Part shown: positions 8,042-18,200 of the stretch, piece by piece
Position numbering within the stretch: the first letter of the stretch is position 1
Layout of the letters: each line of letters starts with the position of its first letter
The notes under the pieces: model-generated
What the model was told of the DNA's origin: nothing
Databases searched by the model: none
What the model saw: the letters and a program-made list of their open reading frames with translations, nothing else
Made by a program: the position numbers and the translations under genes
Assembly: GCF_024708915.1 (NCBI RefSeq)
Contig: NZ_JANJXQ010000039.1
Span: forward strand, 1-26,446
Source: Thiobacillus sp.
GTDB taxonomy: Bacteria > Pseudomonadota > Gammaproteobacteria > Burkholderiales > Thiobacillaceae
Length of the DNA stretch: 26,446 nucleotides
Direction: 5' to 3'

Positions 8042-9483
8042 AAAAGCTGCTGCTGACCCTGAGCCTGTCGCTCGCCGCCCTGCCCGTTTGCGCCGCCGAC
8101 GAGCTGCCGCCGCCGCGCGCCATCTCTGCCCAGGACACGGCGGACGACCTGCCGCCGCCGCGCACCTCCACGCGCAAACCGCGCGGACTTGAGCCTGCCG
8201 TCCCGGCCGAGACCGCAACGCAAGCCGCTACCGCCGATAATCTGCCGCCGCCCAGCGCGCGCAGCCGCAAGCCGCTGACGCGCGGTTTCCAGCCCACGTT
8301 CAAGGCTGGCATCGACGATCTGCTGCTGGAAGCCGGCGGCCTGCCCGACGCACCGGAAGCCGATAGCTATTCCACCCTGCGCGCCAGCGCCTACGTGCTG
8401 TGGCAGCCCAGCCGCAACTGGGAATTCCGCGCCGGCGCCCGGCTCGACGGCATGGCGCAAGCCGGCGGCCGCGCCGATCACGACGAGATGCTGGCCGACT
8501 ACGGCGACACCTATGTGCGCTACCGCAACGGCGACACCCGCCTGACTTTCGGTGCGCAAACCATCATCTGGGGCCGCGCCGACGAAATCCCGCTGGCCGA
8601 CCGCGTCAGCCGCGCCGACCTGACGCGCTTCGTACTGGACGATCTGCCCGACCGTCGCCGCGCGCAACTGGCCGCGCGCTGGGAGCAGACTTTCGGCGAA
8701 TACAAGCTGGACGCAGTCTGGCTGCCGCTGTTCCGCGCCGCGCAATTGCCGGACGCCGCCAGTATCTGGAGTCCGGTCAACCGCACCAGCCGCCAGATCA
8801 TCGGCATCGATCCCGCGCTCACCCCCTGGCTGGATACCGCACGCATCGACGAGGACGAACACGGCAGCGGCGGCGGCGCCCTGCGCCTGACCAGGACCGG
8901 CAGCGCGCTCGATTTCGGCATGACGCTGGCGCGCACCCGGCAGTCGCTGCCGTACTACCGGCTCGATCTGCCCGCCTCCACGCTCACCGCGGTGCATCCG
9001 TTCAACACCTTCGTCGGCGCCGATGTCGAACTGGTGCGCGGCGGCCTCACCTGGCGCATGGAAGCCGGCTACACCGACAACGTGCCGGTGACCCTGGCCA
9101 CCACCGCGCTGGACACGACGCATTCGCTCGACTGGATCGGCGCGCTGGAATTCTTCCCCGGCGGGGCGGACACCCGCGTCAACCTGCAGCTGGTGGCGCA
9201 CGCGCTGCAGACCGACCGCAGCATCCTCGAACTGAAGGAGTATTACGGCGCCAACGGCGAAATCGAGACCCGCTTCGGCCAGGGCCGCTGGAAAGCCGGG
9301 ATGCGCTTTGCCGCCGGCTTCAACGTGAACGATGTCTATCTCAGCCCCAAGCTCAGCTACGTCGGCTGGGAGCCGCACGAGATCTACGTCGCCGCCCACT
9401 ACTTCGACGGCGAAGCGCGCACCCTGGGCGGCTTCCACCAGGACCATTCGCTGATCACGCTGGGGCTGCGCAGCAAATTCTGA
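8038..9483 (+). CDS. DUF1302-like outer-membrane beta-barrel protein with LPPP repeats
   Basis: Predicted outer-membrane protein of 481 residues. A signal peptide (MKKLLLTLSLSLAALPVCAA) is followed by a proline-rich linker holding three related motifs, DELPPPR (21-27), DDLPPPR (36-42) and DNLPPPS (67-73). From about residue 85 alternating amphipathic strands run to a C-terminal phenylalanine (LITLGLRSKF), the usual barrel-assembly signal. The segment LTFGAQTIIWGRADEIPLAD and the following strand pattern resemble DUF1302 proteins. Translationally coupled to the LolA-like gene before it and 16 bases ahead of the RND gene. The likely role is an outer-membrane channel or receiver for material moved by the RND protein; the cargo cannot be told from sequence. 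Family assignment is by pattern only. Confidence 0.78.
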   Translation: MKKLLLTLSLSLAALPVCAADELPPPRAISAQDTADDLPPPRTSTRKPRGLEPAVPAETATQAATADNLPPPSARSRKPLTRGFQPTFKAGIDDLLLEAGGLPDAPEADSYSTLRASAYVLWQPSRNWEFRAGARLDGMAQAGGRADHDEMLADYGDTYVRYRNGDTRLTFGAQTIIWGRADEIPLADRVSRADLTRFVLDDLPDRRRAQLAARWEQTFGEYKLDAVWLPLFRAAQLPDAASIWSPVNRTSRQIIGIDPALTPWLDTARIDEDEHGSGGGALRLTRTGSALDFGMTLARTRQSLPYYRLDLPASTLTAVHPFNTFVGADVELVRGGLTWRMEAGYTDNVPVTLATTALDTTHSLDWIGALEFFPGGADTRVNLQLVAHALQTDRSILELKEYYGANGEIETRFGQGRWKAGMRFAAGFNVNDVYLSPKLSYVGWEPHEIYVAAHYFDGEARTLGGFHQDHSLITLGLRSKF

Positions 9484-9499
9484 TCGCCCCGACGCCCTC

Positions 9500-11782
9500 A
9501 TGCTGAAACCCTGGCTCAACGGCAGCCGCATGCTGCCACCCTGGCTGGCGCTGGCGATCCTGCTCGGCATCCAGCTGGCGGCGCTGCCGTTTCTGCTGAA
9601 GCTGCATTTCAACAACGCGCCGGACATCTATTCGCCGCCGGATTCGCCCACCATCCAGCTGCGCGAATCGCTGTTCAGGGAATTCCCCAACGACGAAGCC
9701 GTCATCGCCCTGTTCGAAGGCGACGCGCTCTACGCCCCGGCGTTTCTCGCCGCGCTCGACCGCGCCGCGCAAAAAATGGCGGCGCATCCGGCGGTCGACC
9801 GGGTGCTGACGCTGACCACGGTGGAGCACATCGACACCACCGACGACGGCTTTGCCGTATCGCCGCTGATCGACCCCGGCAATCTGAGTTCGCGCACGCC
9901 GGCGCAATGGCAGGCCCGCGTGCTGAGCGACAGCCTCGCGCCGGGACTGCTCGCCTCGCGCGATGGCCGTGCGGTCGCCCTGGTGGTGCGCCCCAAAATC
10001 CTGAAAGAAAGCCTGGCCCGCCGCGATATCCAGATCGCGCTCGACGCCGCCATCGCTGCCGAGAAACTCACGCCCTATCACACCGCCACCGCCGGCACGG
10101 TGGCGCAGACGGTCGAGGAGCTGCGTTCGCTGTGGCGCGACAGCGCCATCTTCATCCCGCTGACCTTCGTCATCGGCATGGCATTGCTGTGGTGGGTGGT
10201 GGGGCGGGCGCGCCCGATGGTGGTGGGCGGCCTGGCCATGGGCACGGTCGTGTCGGCCAGCGTCGCCGGACTGGTGCTGTCCGGCCAGCCCTACACCCCG
10301 ATCACCGCGATGATCCCCACCCTGATGGCGGCCTACACCACGGCCACGCTGCTGCATTTGTATGCCGCGATCCAGCGCGCCCGCATCGCACTGCTGCCGC
10401 GGCCGCAACGCATCGCGCGCGCGCTGAAGGAAACCTTCATCCCCGGCCTGTTCAATGTGCTGACCACCGGCGCGGGCATGCTGAGCCTGCTGTGGGTGGA
10501 GATTCCTCCGGTTCAGGCCTTCGGCCTGGCGGGCGCGATCGGCACCCTCATCGTGTTTCTGGTGGTATTCATCCTGGTACCGCCGATCCTGCTGAAATGG
10601 GATACGCCACGCTGGCCGCGCCGCCGTTCCGGCATGGCGCACGCACGCCGCATCGCGGCAGCCGTGGCGGTGTTCAGCCTGCGGCACGCCAAAGCCGTGC
10701 TGACGTCCGCCGCGCTGCTGGTGCTGGCGGCCATCCCGCTGGTGATGCAGGTCAAGGTCGAATCCAACATCATCGAGTTTTTCGCGCCCGACCACAGCAT
10801 CAGCCGCAGCACCGCCAGGGTGGAAAGCAAGCTCTCCGGCGTCACCGGGCTGGAAATCGTCCTCACCGGCGCGGCCCGCGACAGCCTGAAGGATCCGGTG
10901 ACGCTGGCGCAGATCAAGGCGCTGCAAACCTGGCTGGAACAGCAGCCGGAAGTCGACCGCAGCTTCTCCCTGATCAACGTTCTGGAGGAAATGAACCGCG
11001 CCCTCAGCGGCGAGGATCTGGGGCCGAATGCGCTGCCGGCCAGCCGCAAGCTGGTCGAACAGCTGCTGCTGATCTACGACGGCGAGGATTTGTACGAGCT
11101 GGTCAACCGCGAGTTCCAGCGTGGCCGCATCCCGATGAGCCTCAACGTGCACGGCGCCAACGAAATCGGCCAGGTGATCGACAGGGTGCGCGCGCGCGTT
11201 GCCGCGCAGCCGATCGCGGGCGTGGAAATCGAGCTCGCGGGGTACGGGCGGCTGTTCTCGGACCAGGAAGACCGCATCGTCGACGGCCAGGTCAAGAGCT
11301 TCGCCTCGGCCTTCCTGCAGATTCTGCTGCTGATGGCGCTGCTGTTCCGCTCGTTCCGCGGCGCGCTGATCTGCTTGGTGCCCAACCTGGCGCCGCTGTT
11401 CTTCATTTTCGTGGTGATGGGAACGACGGGGATTTCGCTCGACGTCGCCACCGTTCTGATCGCCGGCGTCATCCTCGGCATCACGGTGGACGACACCATC
11501 CATCTGTATCACGGCTACCTGCACCGCATCCGCCGCGGCGTCAGCCCGGTGTTCGCCATCATCCGCAGCGTGGAAGCCTCGGGGCGCGCGGTGATCGCCA
11601 TTTCGGTGGTGTTGATTTCGCAGTTCAGCCTGCTGGGGCTGTCCGACTTCCGCCCCACCGCCCACTTCGGCATGCTGTGCGCGGTCGGCCTGTTCGCCGG
11701 CCAGGTGTTCGAACTGCTGCTGATGCCCGCATTGCTCGGCCTGAAACTGCCGAGGCCGCGGCAAGCCGTTACGGCACGGTGA
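9500..11782 (+). CDS. RND/MMPL-family exporter, inner-membrane permease
   Basis: Proton-driven transporter of the RND superfamily (COG1033, MMPL/HAE3-type) of 760 residues. The organisation is two-fold: a first helix at about 11-33, a large periplasmic domain, a helix block (around 220-370), a further helix and second periplasmic domain, and a C-terminal helix block (around 600-750). The C-terminal half has the proton-relay pair D664-D665 in ITVDDTIHLYHGY, whereas the matching place in the first half reads AAYTTATLLHLY, with no acidic pair. No clear ribosome-binding site precedes the ATG; ATG 9530 is an alternative. It is the third gene of the module with the LolA-like and barrel proteins, and its end overlaps the convergent 190-residue gene by 14 bases. 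HpnN-like hopanoid or other lipid transport is possible but unproven. Confidence 0.88.
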   Translation: MLKPWLNGSRMLPPWLALAILLGIQLAALPFLLKLHFNNAPDIYSPPDSPTIQLRESLFREFPNDEAVIALFEGDALYAPAFLAALDRAAQKMAAHPAVDRVLTLTTVEHIDTTDDGFAVSPLIDPGNLSSRTPAQWQARVLSDSLAPGLLASRDGRAVALVVRPKILKESLARRDIQIALDAAIAAEKLTPYHTATAGTVAQTVEELRSLWRDSAIFIPLTFVIGMALLWWVVGRARPMVVGGLAMGTVVSASVAGLVLSGQPYTPITAMIPTLMAAYTTATLLHLYAAIQRARIALLPRPQRIARALKETFIPGLFNVLTTGAGMLSLLWVEIPPVQAFGLAGAIGTLIVFLVVFILVPPILLKWDTPRWPRRRSGMAHARRIAAAVAVFSLRHAKAVLTSAALLVLAAIPLVMQVKVESNIIEFFAPDHSISRSTARVESKLSGVTGLEIVLTGAARDSLKDPVTLAQIKALQTWLEQQPEVDRSFSLINVLEEMNRALSGEDLGPNALPASRKLVEQLLLIYDGEDLYELVNREFQRGRIPMSLNVHGANEIGQVIDRVRARVAAQPIAGVEIELAGYGRLFSDQEDRIVDGQVKSFASAFLQILLLMALLFRSFRGALICLVPNLAPLFFIFVVMGTTGISLDVATVLIAGVILGITVDDTIHLYHGYLHRIRRGVSPVFAIIRSVEASGRAVIAISVVLISQFSLLGLSDFRPTAHFGMLCAVGLFAGQVFELLLMPALLGLKLPRPRQAVTAR

Positions 11783-12341
11783 GCCTGAGCGCGCCGAATT
11801 CGTCGTTGAACAATCCCACTTCGTCGCCCGAGGCAAACTGCCAGCCTTCCAGGTGGCCGAAGTCGGTGCTGGACCTGGGTTCCAGCTTGAGTTCGAAGCG
11901 CTGCGCCAGGGACAAGGTCGGATTGCGCACGGCGAGGACCACGGTCAGATAGCGGTCGCTGGTGTTTTCGATCACCGCCACCAGGCCCTTGCCCAGCATC
12001 GACGAACGGAAACCGATCACCACCGGCAGCGCGGGCTTGGCCGCCACCGCCGTCTGGATGTCGGTTTCCTTGTAGGCAAGCTGCGCCTTGAGCTGTTCGA
12101 TTTCACGCAGGCTGTCGGTCAACTGGTTGCGCGTTTCGACCAGGTAGCGCTCGGCTTGCTGGCGGGTTTCGCTTTCCTTCGACAGCCGCCGCTTCACATC
12201 GCCCAGATCGACATTCAGCATGAAGGCATACAGCGCCAGGCCGCATACCAGCAACACCAGCACGACATTCACGCCGATGGAAACAACCAGCCCGCGCCGC
12301 TTCGGTCGTGTCGGAGAGGATGCGGGCATATCCTTATCCAT
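11769..12341 (-). CDS. Unrecognised membrane-anchored coiled-coil protein, coupled to ppc
   Basis: I do not recognise a named family. The 190-residue protein has a short basic cytoplasmic N-terminus, one membrane helix (about 18-41), a heptad-like coiled coil (about 45-95, ending REIEQLKAQLAYKETDI), and a C-terminal globular beta-rich domain (about 105-190) with IENTSDRYLTV and FGHLEGWQFASGDEVGL. The domain looks like an immunoglobulin-type fold of the sort found in periplasmic stalk proteins, with GHxEGW and SGD as the most striking motifs. The ATG is two bases past the ppc stop, so translation is probably coupled. Its 3' end overlaps the convergent RND gene by 14 bases. Function is unknown. 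Confidence 0.78.
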   Translation of the reverse strand: MDKDMPASSPTRPKRRGLVVSIGVNVVLVLLVCGLALYAFMLNVDLGDVKRRLSKESETRQQAERYLVETRNQLTDSLREIEQLKAQLAYKETDIQTAVAAKPALPVVIGFRSSMLGKGLVAVIENTSDRYLTVVLAVRNPTLSLAQRFELKLEPRSSTDFGHLEGWQFASGDEVGLFNDEFGALRLTVP

Positions 12342-12343
12342 GC

Positions 12344-15163
12344 TCAGCCGGTGTTGCGCATCCCGGAGGCGATCGCATTGATCGAGCGCATCAGCGGCGT
12401 CAGCCAGCTATCCTGTTCGGATTCCCACACGCTCTCCGAGCGATAACGTTTCAGCAGGCGCACCTGAATGTGGTTGATGGGATCGATGTAGGGGCGGCGG
12501 CGCGAAAGCGACAACGCCAGAGTCGGGTTGTCTTCCAGCAGGGTCTCGATCTGCGCGACCTGCTTGACCCGCTCCACCGTAAGCGCGAACTCGTCGGCAA
12601 TGGCGCGATAGATTGCCATGGTGTCGGGGTGGTCGCACAGGCGCGCGTATTCCTCGGAAATTTCCATGTCGGCCTTGGTCAGCGCCATCTGCACGTTGGA
12701 CAGCAGGCCGCGGAAGAACGGCCATTCGCGGTACATGATCCGCAGCTGATCGAGTCCCGCCGGAGCGGACCCGATGAAATCTTTCAGCGCAGTTCCGATT
12801 CCGTACCAGGCAGGCAAGGTATGGCGCGACTGGGCCCAGCCGAACACCCACGGAATGGCGCGGATCGATCCGAGCGAGCGGTCGGCCTTCTTGCGGTGCG
12901 ACGGCCGGCTGCCCATGTTGAGCAGGCCGATTTCGGTGACCGGCGTGGTCTCGTAGAAATAATCGATGAAGCCCGGCATGCCGATCAGCGCGCGGTAGCT
13001 TTTCTCGCCGTTGGCGGCGATCTGGCTCATTCCGTCGAGGTATTCCTGCGGATAGCGCACATCGATCTGCGCAAGCGCGGTCGTACTGGCCTTGAGCAGT
13101 CCGGTGACGCCCATGCCGATCTCGTAGTTGGCGGTTTCCGGGTTACTGTATTTGTAATACAGCATCTCGCCCTGCTCGGTGAACTTGATCTCGCCGTTCA
13201 CCGTGCCCGGCGGCTGCGACAGGATCGCCTCGTGGGTCGGTCCGCCGCCGCGGCCCACCGTGCCGCCGCGGCCATGAAACAGCCGGCATTCGACGCCGTA
13301 GCGCTGGGTCAGCGCGATGATCGACAGCTGCGCCTGATACAGATTCCAGTTCGATGCCAGAATGCCGCCGTCCTTGCACGAGTCCGAATAGCCCAGCATG
13401 ACTTCCTGGTGGTTGCCGTTGGCGGTAACCAGCGCGCGGTAGACCTGATTCGACAGCAGCTGGTCGAGGATGGCCTGGCTGCGCTGCAGGTCGTCCACCG
13501 TCTCGAACAGCGGCGCCACCTGGATGCGGCAGAACCATTCGCGCCCATTGTGGCCGCACAGGCCGACCAGCCGCGCCAGCAGCATCACTTCCATCACGTG
13601 GGATGCGCTGTGCGTCATCGAAATCACGTAGGTGCCGAAGACCACGTCGCCCACTTCGGCCTGCAGCTTGACCATGCGCCGGAACACCGCCAGCGCTTCG
13701 CGCGCCTCGTCGTCCAGCACGCCGTCCTCCACCTCGATCGGATCGATATGGCCGACCCAGGCGGCCAGGCGCTGCAGCTGCTCGTCCTCGTTCGCAGCCA
13801 GGTAATCGAAATCGGGATCGAGCTGCCGCAACAGCGCCGCCACCGTGCGCGTATGCACGGTCGACTCCTGGCGGATGTCGAGCTGCAGCAGGTGAAAACC
13901 GAAACTTTCGACCAGCCGGATCAGCGCCTGCAGATCCTGCGTGGCGATGATGCGGTCGCCATGGCTGATCAGCGAGTCACGCACCAGGCAGAGGTCGGCG
14001 AGGAAAGCGGCGGCGTTCTCGTACGCCAGCTGCGAAGTGAAGCTCGGCACGCCGGCCAGACACTGGTGGACGTAGGACAGGTTGGCGTCGAGCCGCGCCA
14101 GCATCATCGCCGCCATGCGGCGGTAGGGCTCGCGGCTGTAAATCTGCACCGCGGTACCGCGGAACACCTGCTCGCCGAACTCGGCCTCGTATTCCGACAG
14201 GCGTTCCAGGAACCGGGCGGAAGGCGTGCACCAGTCGCTGCTGTGGGTCAGCGTCTGGCGCAGTTCCAGCACCCGCGCACGGTATTCTTCGAGGGCGGCC
14301 TGCATCTGCCTGTGCACCGTCCATTCGGTGACATCCGCGGTCACGAACGGGTTGCCGTCGCGGTCGCCGCCGATCCACGAGCCGAAACGGATGAAGCTCG
14401 GCACGCGGATGGCGGCGGTGCCGTCGGCATTCACACCGTAATGCTTGCGCAGCGCCTTCTCGAAGAAGGAATACGCCTTCGGCACCGCCTCGAACAGGCT
14501 TTCCCGCACATAGTAGAGACCGTTGCGCACTTCGTCGCGCACCTCGAGCTTGGCGTTGCGCAGTTCGTCGGTACGCCACCCCACCTGGATCTCGGCGGCC
14601 AGTTGCGCTTCCTGTTCGCGGCGGTCGTTCACCCCCAGGGCGGGGTTGTACAGTTCGTCGCAAATCAGGAATATCCGGCGCATGCCTTCCATCACCGCAC
14701 GGCGGCGCGCCTCGGTGGGATGCGCGGTGAATACCGGCGCGTAGTGCAGACGGTTGACCATCTCCTGCAGCGTGCCGGCCGGCATATCCTGCGCCTTGAG
14801 ATCCGCCAGGGTGCGGTCGAACGAGCCTTCCCACAGCCGCATGCCGTGCGACAGCATGCGGCGGCGGTTGCGGTGGGCAAAGCTTTCTTCCGCCACATTG
14901 ACCAGCTTGAAATAGCCGGCGAAGGCACGCACCACCAGCTCCACCTTGGCGGCGGGCATGGCGTCGATCATCGCCATCAACTCGGTGCGGCGCTGCTGGT
15001 CCTCCTGCTGGTGCAATTCGGCGAAACCGCGGCGCAGAGTTTCCACTGCATCGAACACGTCTTCGCCGGCAAACTGCAGCAACACCTGGCCGAGCAAGGT
15101 GCCCAGCAGCTTGACCTGCGCGCGCAGGTGGTCATCCGTCAGCAGATTTTCGGGTGCATTCAT
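12344..15163 (-). CDS. ppc: Phosphoenolpyruvate carboxylase
   Basis: Carboxylates phosphoenolpyruvate with bicarbonate to oxaloacetate, refilling the citric acid cycle. The protein is 939 residues. The catalytic histidine motif VFTAHPTE is at about 144-151 (H148). Also present are the second signature GYSDSCKDGGILASNW, the glycine-rich FHGRGGTVGRGGGPTH loop, GLLNMGSRPSHRK and AIPWVFGWAQSRHTLPAW, and the C-terminal MRNTG. Start at ATG 15163 gives MNAPENLLTDDHLRAQV; no good ribosome-binding site is visible, and the only longer reading would need a TTG. It lies 72 bases after purL and directly before the coiled-coil gene on the same strand. No truncation or lost catalytic residue was seen. Confidence 0.97.
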   Translation of the reverse strand: MNAPENLLTDDHLRAQVKLLGTLLGQVLLQFAGEDVFDAVETLRRGFAELHQQEDQQRRTELMAMIDAMPAAKVELVVRAFAGYFKLVNVAEESFAHRNRRRMLSHGMRLWEGSFDRTLADLKAQDMPAGTLQEMVNRLHYAPVFTAHPTEARRRAVMEGMRRIFLICDELYNPALGVNDRREQEAQLAAEIQVGWRTDELRNAKLEVRDEVRNGLYYVRESLFEAVPKAYSFFEKALRKHYGVNADGTAAIRVPSFIRFGSWIGGDRDGNPFVTADVTEWTVHRQMQAALEEYRARVLELRQTLTHSSDWCTPSARFLERLSEYEAEFGEQVFRGTAVQIYSREPYRRMAAMMLARLDANLSYVHQCLAGVPSFTSQLAYENAAAFLADLCLVRDSLISHGDRIIATQDLQALIRLVESFGFHLLQLDIRQESTVHTRTVAALLRQLDPDFDYLAANEDEQLQRLAAWVGHIDPIEVEDGVLDDEAREALAVFRRMVKLQAEVGDVVFGTYVISMTHSASHVMEVMLLARLVGLCGHNGREWFCRIQVAPLFETVDDLQRSQAILDQLLSNQVYRALVTANGNHQEVMLGYSDSCKDGGILASNWNLYQAQLSIIALTQRYGVECRLFHGRGGTVGRGGGPTHEAILSQPPGTVNGEIKFTEQGEMLYYKYSNPETANYEIGMGVTGLLKASTTALAQIDVRYPQEYLDGMSQIAANGEKSYRALIGMPGFIDYFYETTPVTEIGLLNMGSRPSHRKKADRSLGSIRAIPWVFGWAQSRHTLPAWYGIGTALKDFIGSAPAGLDQLRIMYREWPFFRGLLSNVQMALTKADMEISEEYARLCDHPDTMAIYRAIADEFALTVERVKQVAQIETLLEDNPTLALSLSRRRPYIDPINHIQVRLLKRYRSESVWESEQDSWLTPLMRSINAIASGMRNTG

Positions 15164-15235
15164 GGCTGGAGAATTGAGCCCGGCGCAGCGGGATTCATGC
15201 GACAAAGCCGGTTATTTTCGCATAGACGGCGCGCA

Positions 15236-18200
15236 TCACCCAAGCGCGCGCCGCGCGTTGCGGAACAGCCGCAGCCATGGGGCGGCCCCGCTCATGCCGT
15301 CCGGTTTCCACGACAGCTGCGCGGCGCGGAACACGCGTTCCGGATGCGGCATCAGAATGCCGAAGCGGCCGTCCGCGGTGGTGAAGCCGGTCAGCCCGCC
15401 GGCCGAACCGTTGGGGTTGGCCGGATAGGCCGCGGCCGGCGCCCCCCGGTGATCGACGTAGCGCAGCGTGGGATGCGCCTGCGCGGCATGCGCCGGGTCG
15501 CGGAACTGCACCCGGCCTTCGCCGTGCGACACCACGATCGGCATCACCGAACCCGCCATGCCGGCGAAAAAAATCGACGGCGAGGCCAGCACCTCGACCT
15601 GCGCGAAACGCGCCTCGAACTGCTCCGACAGGTTGCGTTCGAAACGCGGCCAGGCGTCCGCGCCCGGTATCAGGTCGTGCAGCTGGCTCATCATCTGGCA
15701 GCCGTTGCATACGCCGAGCGCGAAGGTGTCGCCACGCCCGAAAAACGCCGCGAACTGGTCGCGCGCACGCGGATTGAACAGGATCGACTTGGCCCAGCCG
15801 CCACCCGCACCCAGCACGTCGCCGTAGCTGAAGCCGCCGCACGCGGCGAGGCCGCTGAAATCGCCGAGGCTGACCCGACCGGACAGGATGTCGCTCATGT
15901 GGACGTCGATCGCAGCAAAGCCGGCAGCATCGAACGCTGCAGCCATCTCGACCTGGCCGTTGACGCCCTGTTCGCGCAGCACCGCCACCCGCGGCCGCTT
16001 GCCGCTGGCAACGAAGGGCGCGGCGACATCCTCATTCACGTCGAAGCTCGGCGCATGGCGCAGGCCGGGGTCCGCAGCGTCGGCATGGGTTGCAAACTCC
16101 TGCTCGGCACAGGCCGGATTGTCGCGCAGCTTCGCCATTTCGTAGCTGGTGCGCGCCCACGCGCTTTGCAGATCGCTGCGCGCCTCGTCGAGGATTACCC
16201 GTTCGCGGCGCAGCACCCGCACGCGGTCGCTCGCATCGGGCTGGCCGACGATGTGGAACTCGCCGCGCAGGCCGGCATCGAAGAAAGCCTGCATCACCGC
16301 CCGGGTATCGGCGCGGCGTACCTGCAGCAGCGCGCCGGCCTCCTCGCTGAACAGCACGTTGAAGACGCGTTCGGAGTAGCCGCGCGGATCCTGCATGTCC
16401 GGCTCGGGCACGCCTTCATCCTCGGCGTCGAGACGGATCTTTTCCGAGCACAGCTCGTCGACGTCGATCGCCACGCCGCAGTGGCCGGCGAAGGCCATTT
16501 CACACAAAGCTGCGAACAGGCCGCCGTCGGAACGGTCATGGTAGGCGAGCAGCATGCCTGCCGTATTGAGCGCCTGTACGGTGTCGAAAAAAGCCTTGAG
16601 TGCATCGGCGGCCGGCGCGTCCGGGCAACGCTCGCCCACCTGCTTGTAGGCCTGTGCGAAGCTCGACGCGCCGAGACGGTTCTTGCCCCGCCCCAGGTCG
16701 AGCAGGACGAGATCGCTCTCGCCGGCATCGGTACGCAGTTGCGGCGTCAGATGCTGCGTCGCGTCGGGGGTGGTGGCGAAGGCCGAGATCACCAGCGAAA
16801 TCGGCGAGGTCACAGCCTTTTTCTCGCCGTCGGTTTCCCACACGGTTTTCATGCTCATCGAATCCTTGCCGACCGGGATCGAGACGCCGAGCGCCTGGCT
16901 GTATGCCGAAACCGCCGCCACGGTATCGAACAGCGCGGCATCCTCGCCCGGATGGCCGGCCGGGGCCATCCAGTTGGCCGACAGTTTGACGCTGCCCAGA
17001 CCATCGACACGTGCGGCAGCCAGGTTGGTGATCGCCTCGGCGATCGCCATGCGTCCCGACGCCGGTGCATCGATCAGGGCCAGCGGCGCTTTCTCGCCGA
17101 TCGAGAAGGCCTCGCCCAGCGTGGTCTGGTAACCCGCCAGGGTGATCGCGCAGTCGGCAACGGGAATCTGCCACGGCCCCACGCACTGGTCGCGCGCAGT
17201 CAGCCCGCCGACGCTGCGGTCGCCGATGGCAATCAGGAACATCTTCGACGCCACCCCCGGCATCGCCAGCACGCGGTAAGCGGCATCCTTCAGATCGATT
17301 CCGTCGAGCACCAGCGGCGCCGGCACGGCGGGCTGATGCGCGACCTCTCGCGTCATCTTCGGCGGCTTGCCGAGGATGACGTCGAGGCTGACGTCCACCG
17401 GCGCATTCTGGAAATGGCTGTCGGTCACCAGCAGGTGACTGTCTTCGGTGGCTTCGCCCAACACCGCAAACGGGCAGCGCTCGCGCTCGCACATCGCGCG
17501 GAATTCGTCGAGGCGCTGCGGCGGGATCGCCAGCACGTAGCGCTCCTGCGCCTCGTTGCACCAGATTTCGCGCGGCGACATGCCGGACTCTTCCGACGGC
17601 GCGGCGCGCAGCTCGAAGCGGCCGCCGCGGCCGCCGCCGTGCACCAGTTCCGGCAATGCGTTCGACAGGCCGCCGGCGCCGACGTCGTGGATCGACAGGA
17701 TCGGGTTGTTGTCGCCGAGCTGCCAGCAGCGGTCGATGACCTCCTGCGCGCGCCGCTCCATCTCGGGGTTGCCGCGCTGCACCGAATCGAAGTCGAGGTC
17801 GGCGGCGTTGGCGCCGGTGTCCATCGACGATGCGGCGCCGCCGCCCAGCCCGATCAGCATGCCGGGGCCGCCCAGCTGGATCAGCAGCGTGCCGGCCGGC
17901 AGCATTTTCTTCTCCACGTGGTCGGCGCGGATGCTGCCAACGCCGCCTGCCAGCATGATGGGCTTGTGGTAGCCGCGCCGCTGCCCTGCCACGGTCTCCT
18001 CGAAGGTGCGGAAATAGCCCGCCAGATTGGGGCGGCCGAATTCGTTGTTGAACGCTGCCGCGCCGATCGGGCCTTCGAGCATGATCGCGAGCGGGGTGAC
18101 GATGCGCCCGGGCTTGCCGTAGGCGCCGGCTTCCCATGGCTGTTCGTAGCCCGGAATATTGAGATTGGACACCGAGAACCCGCACAGCCCGGCCTTCGGC

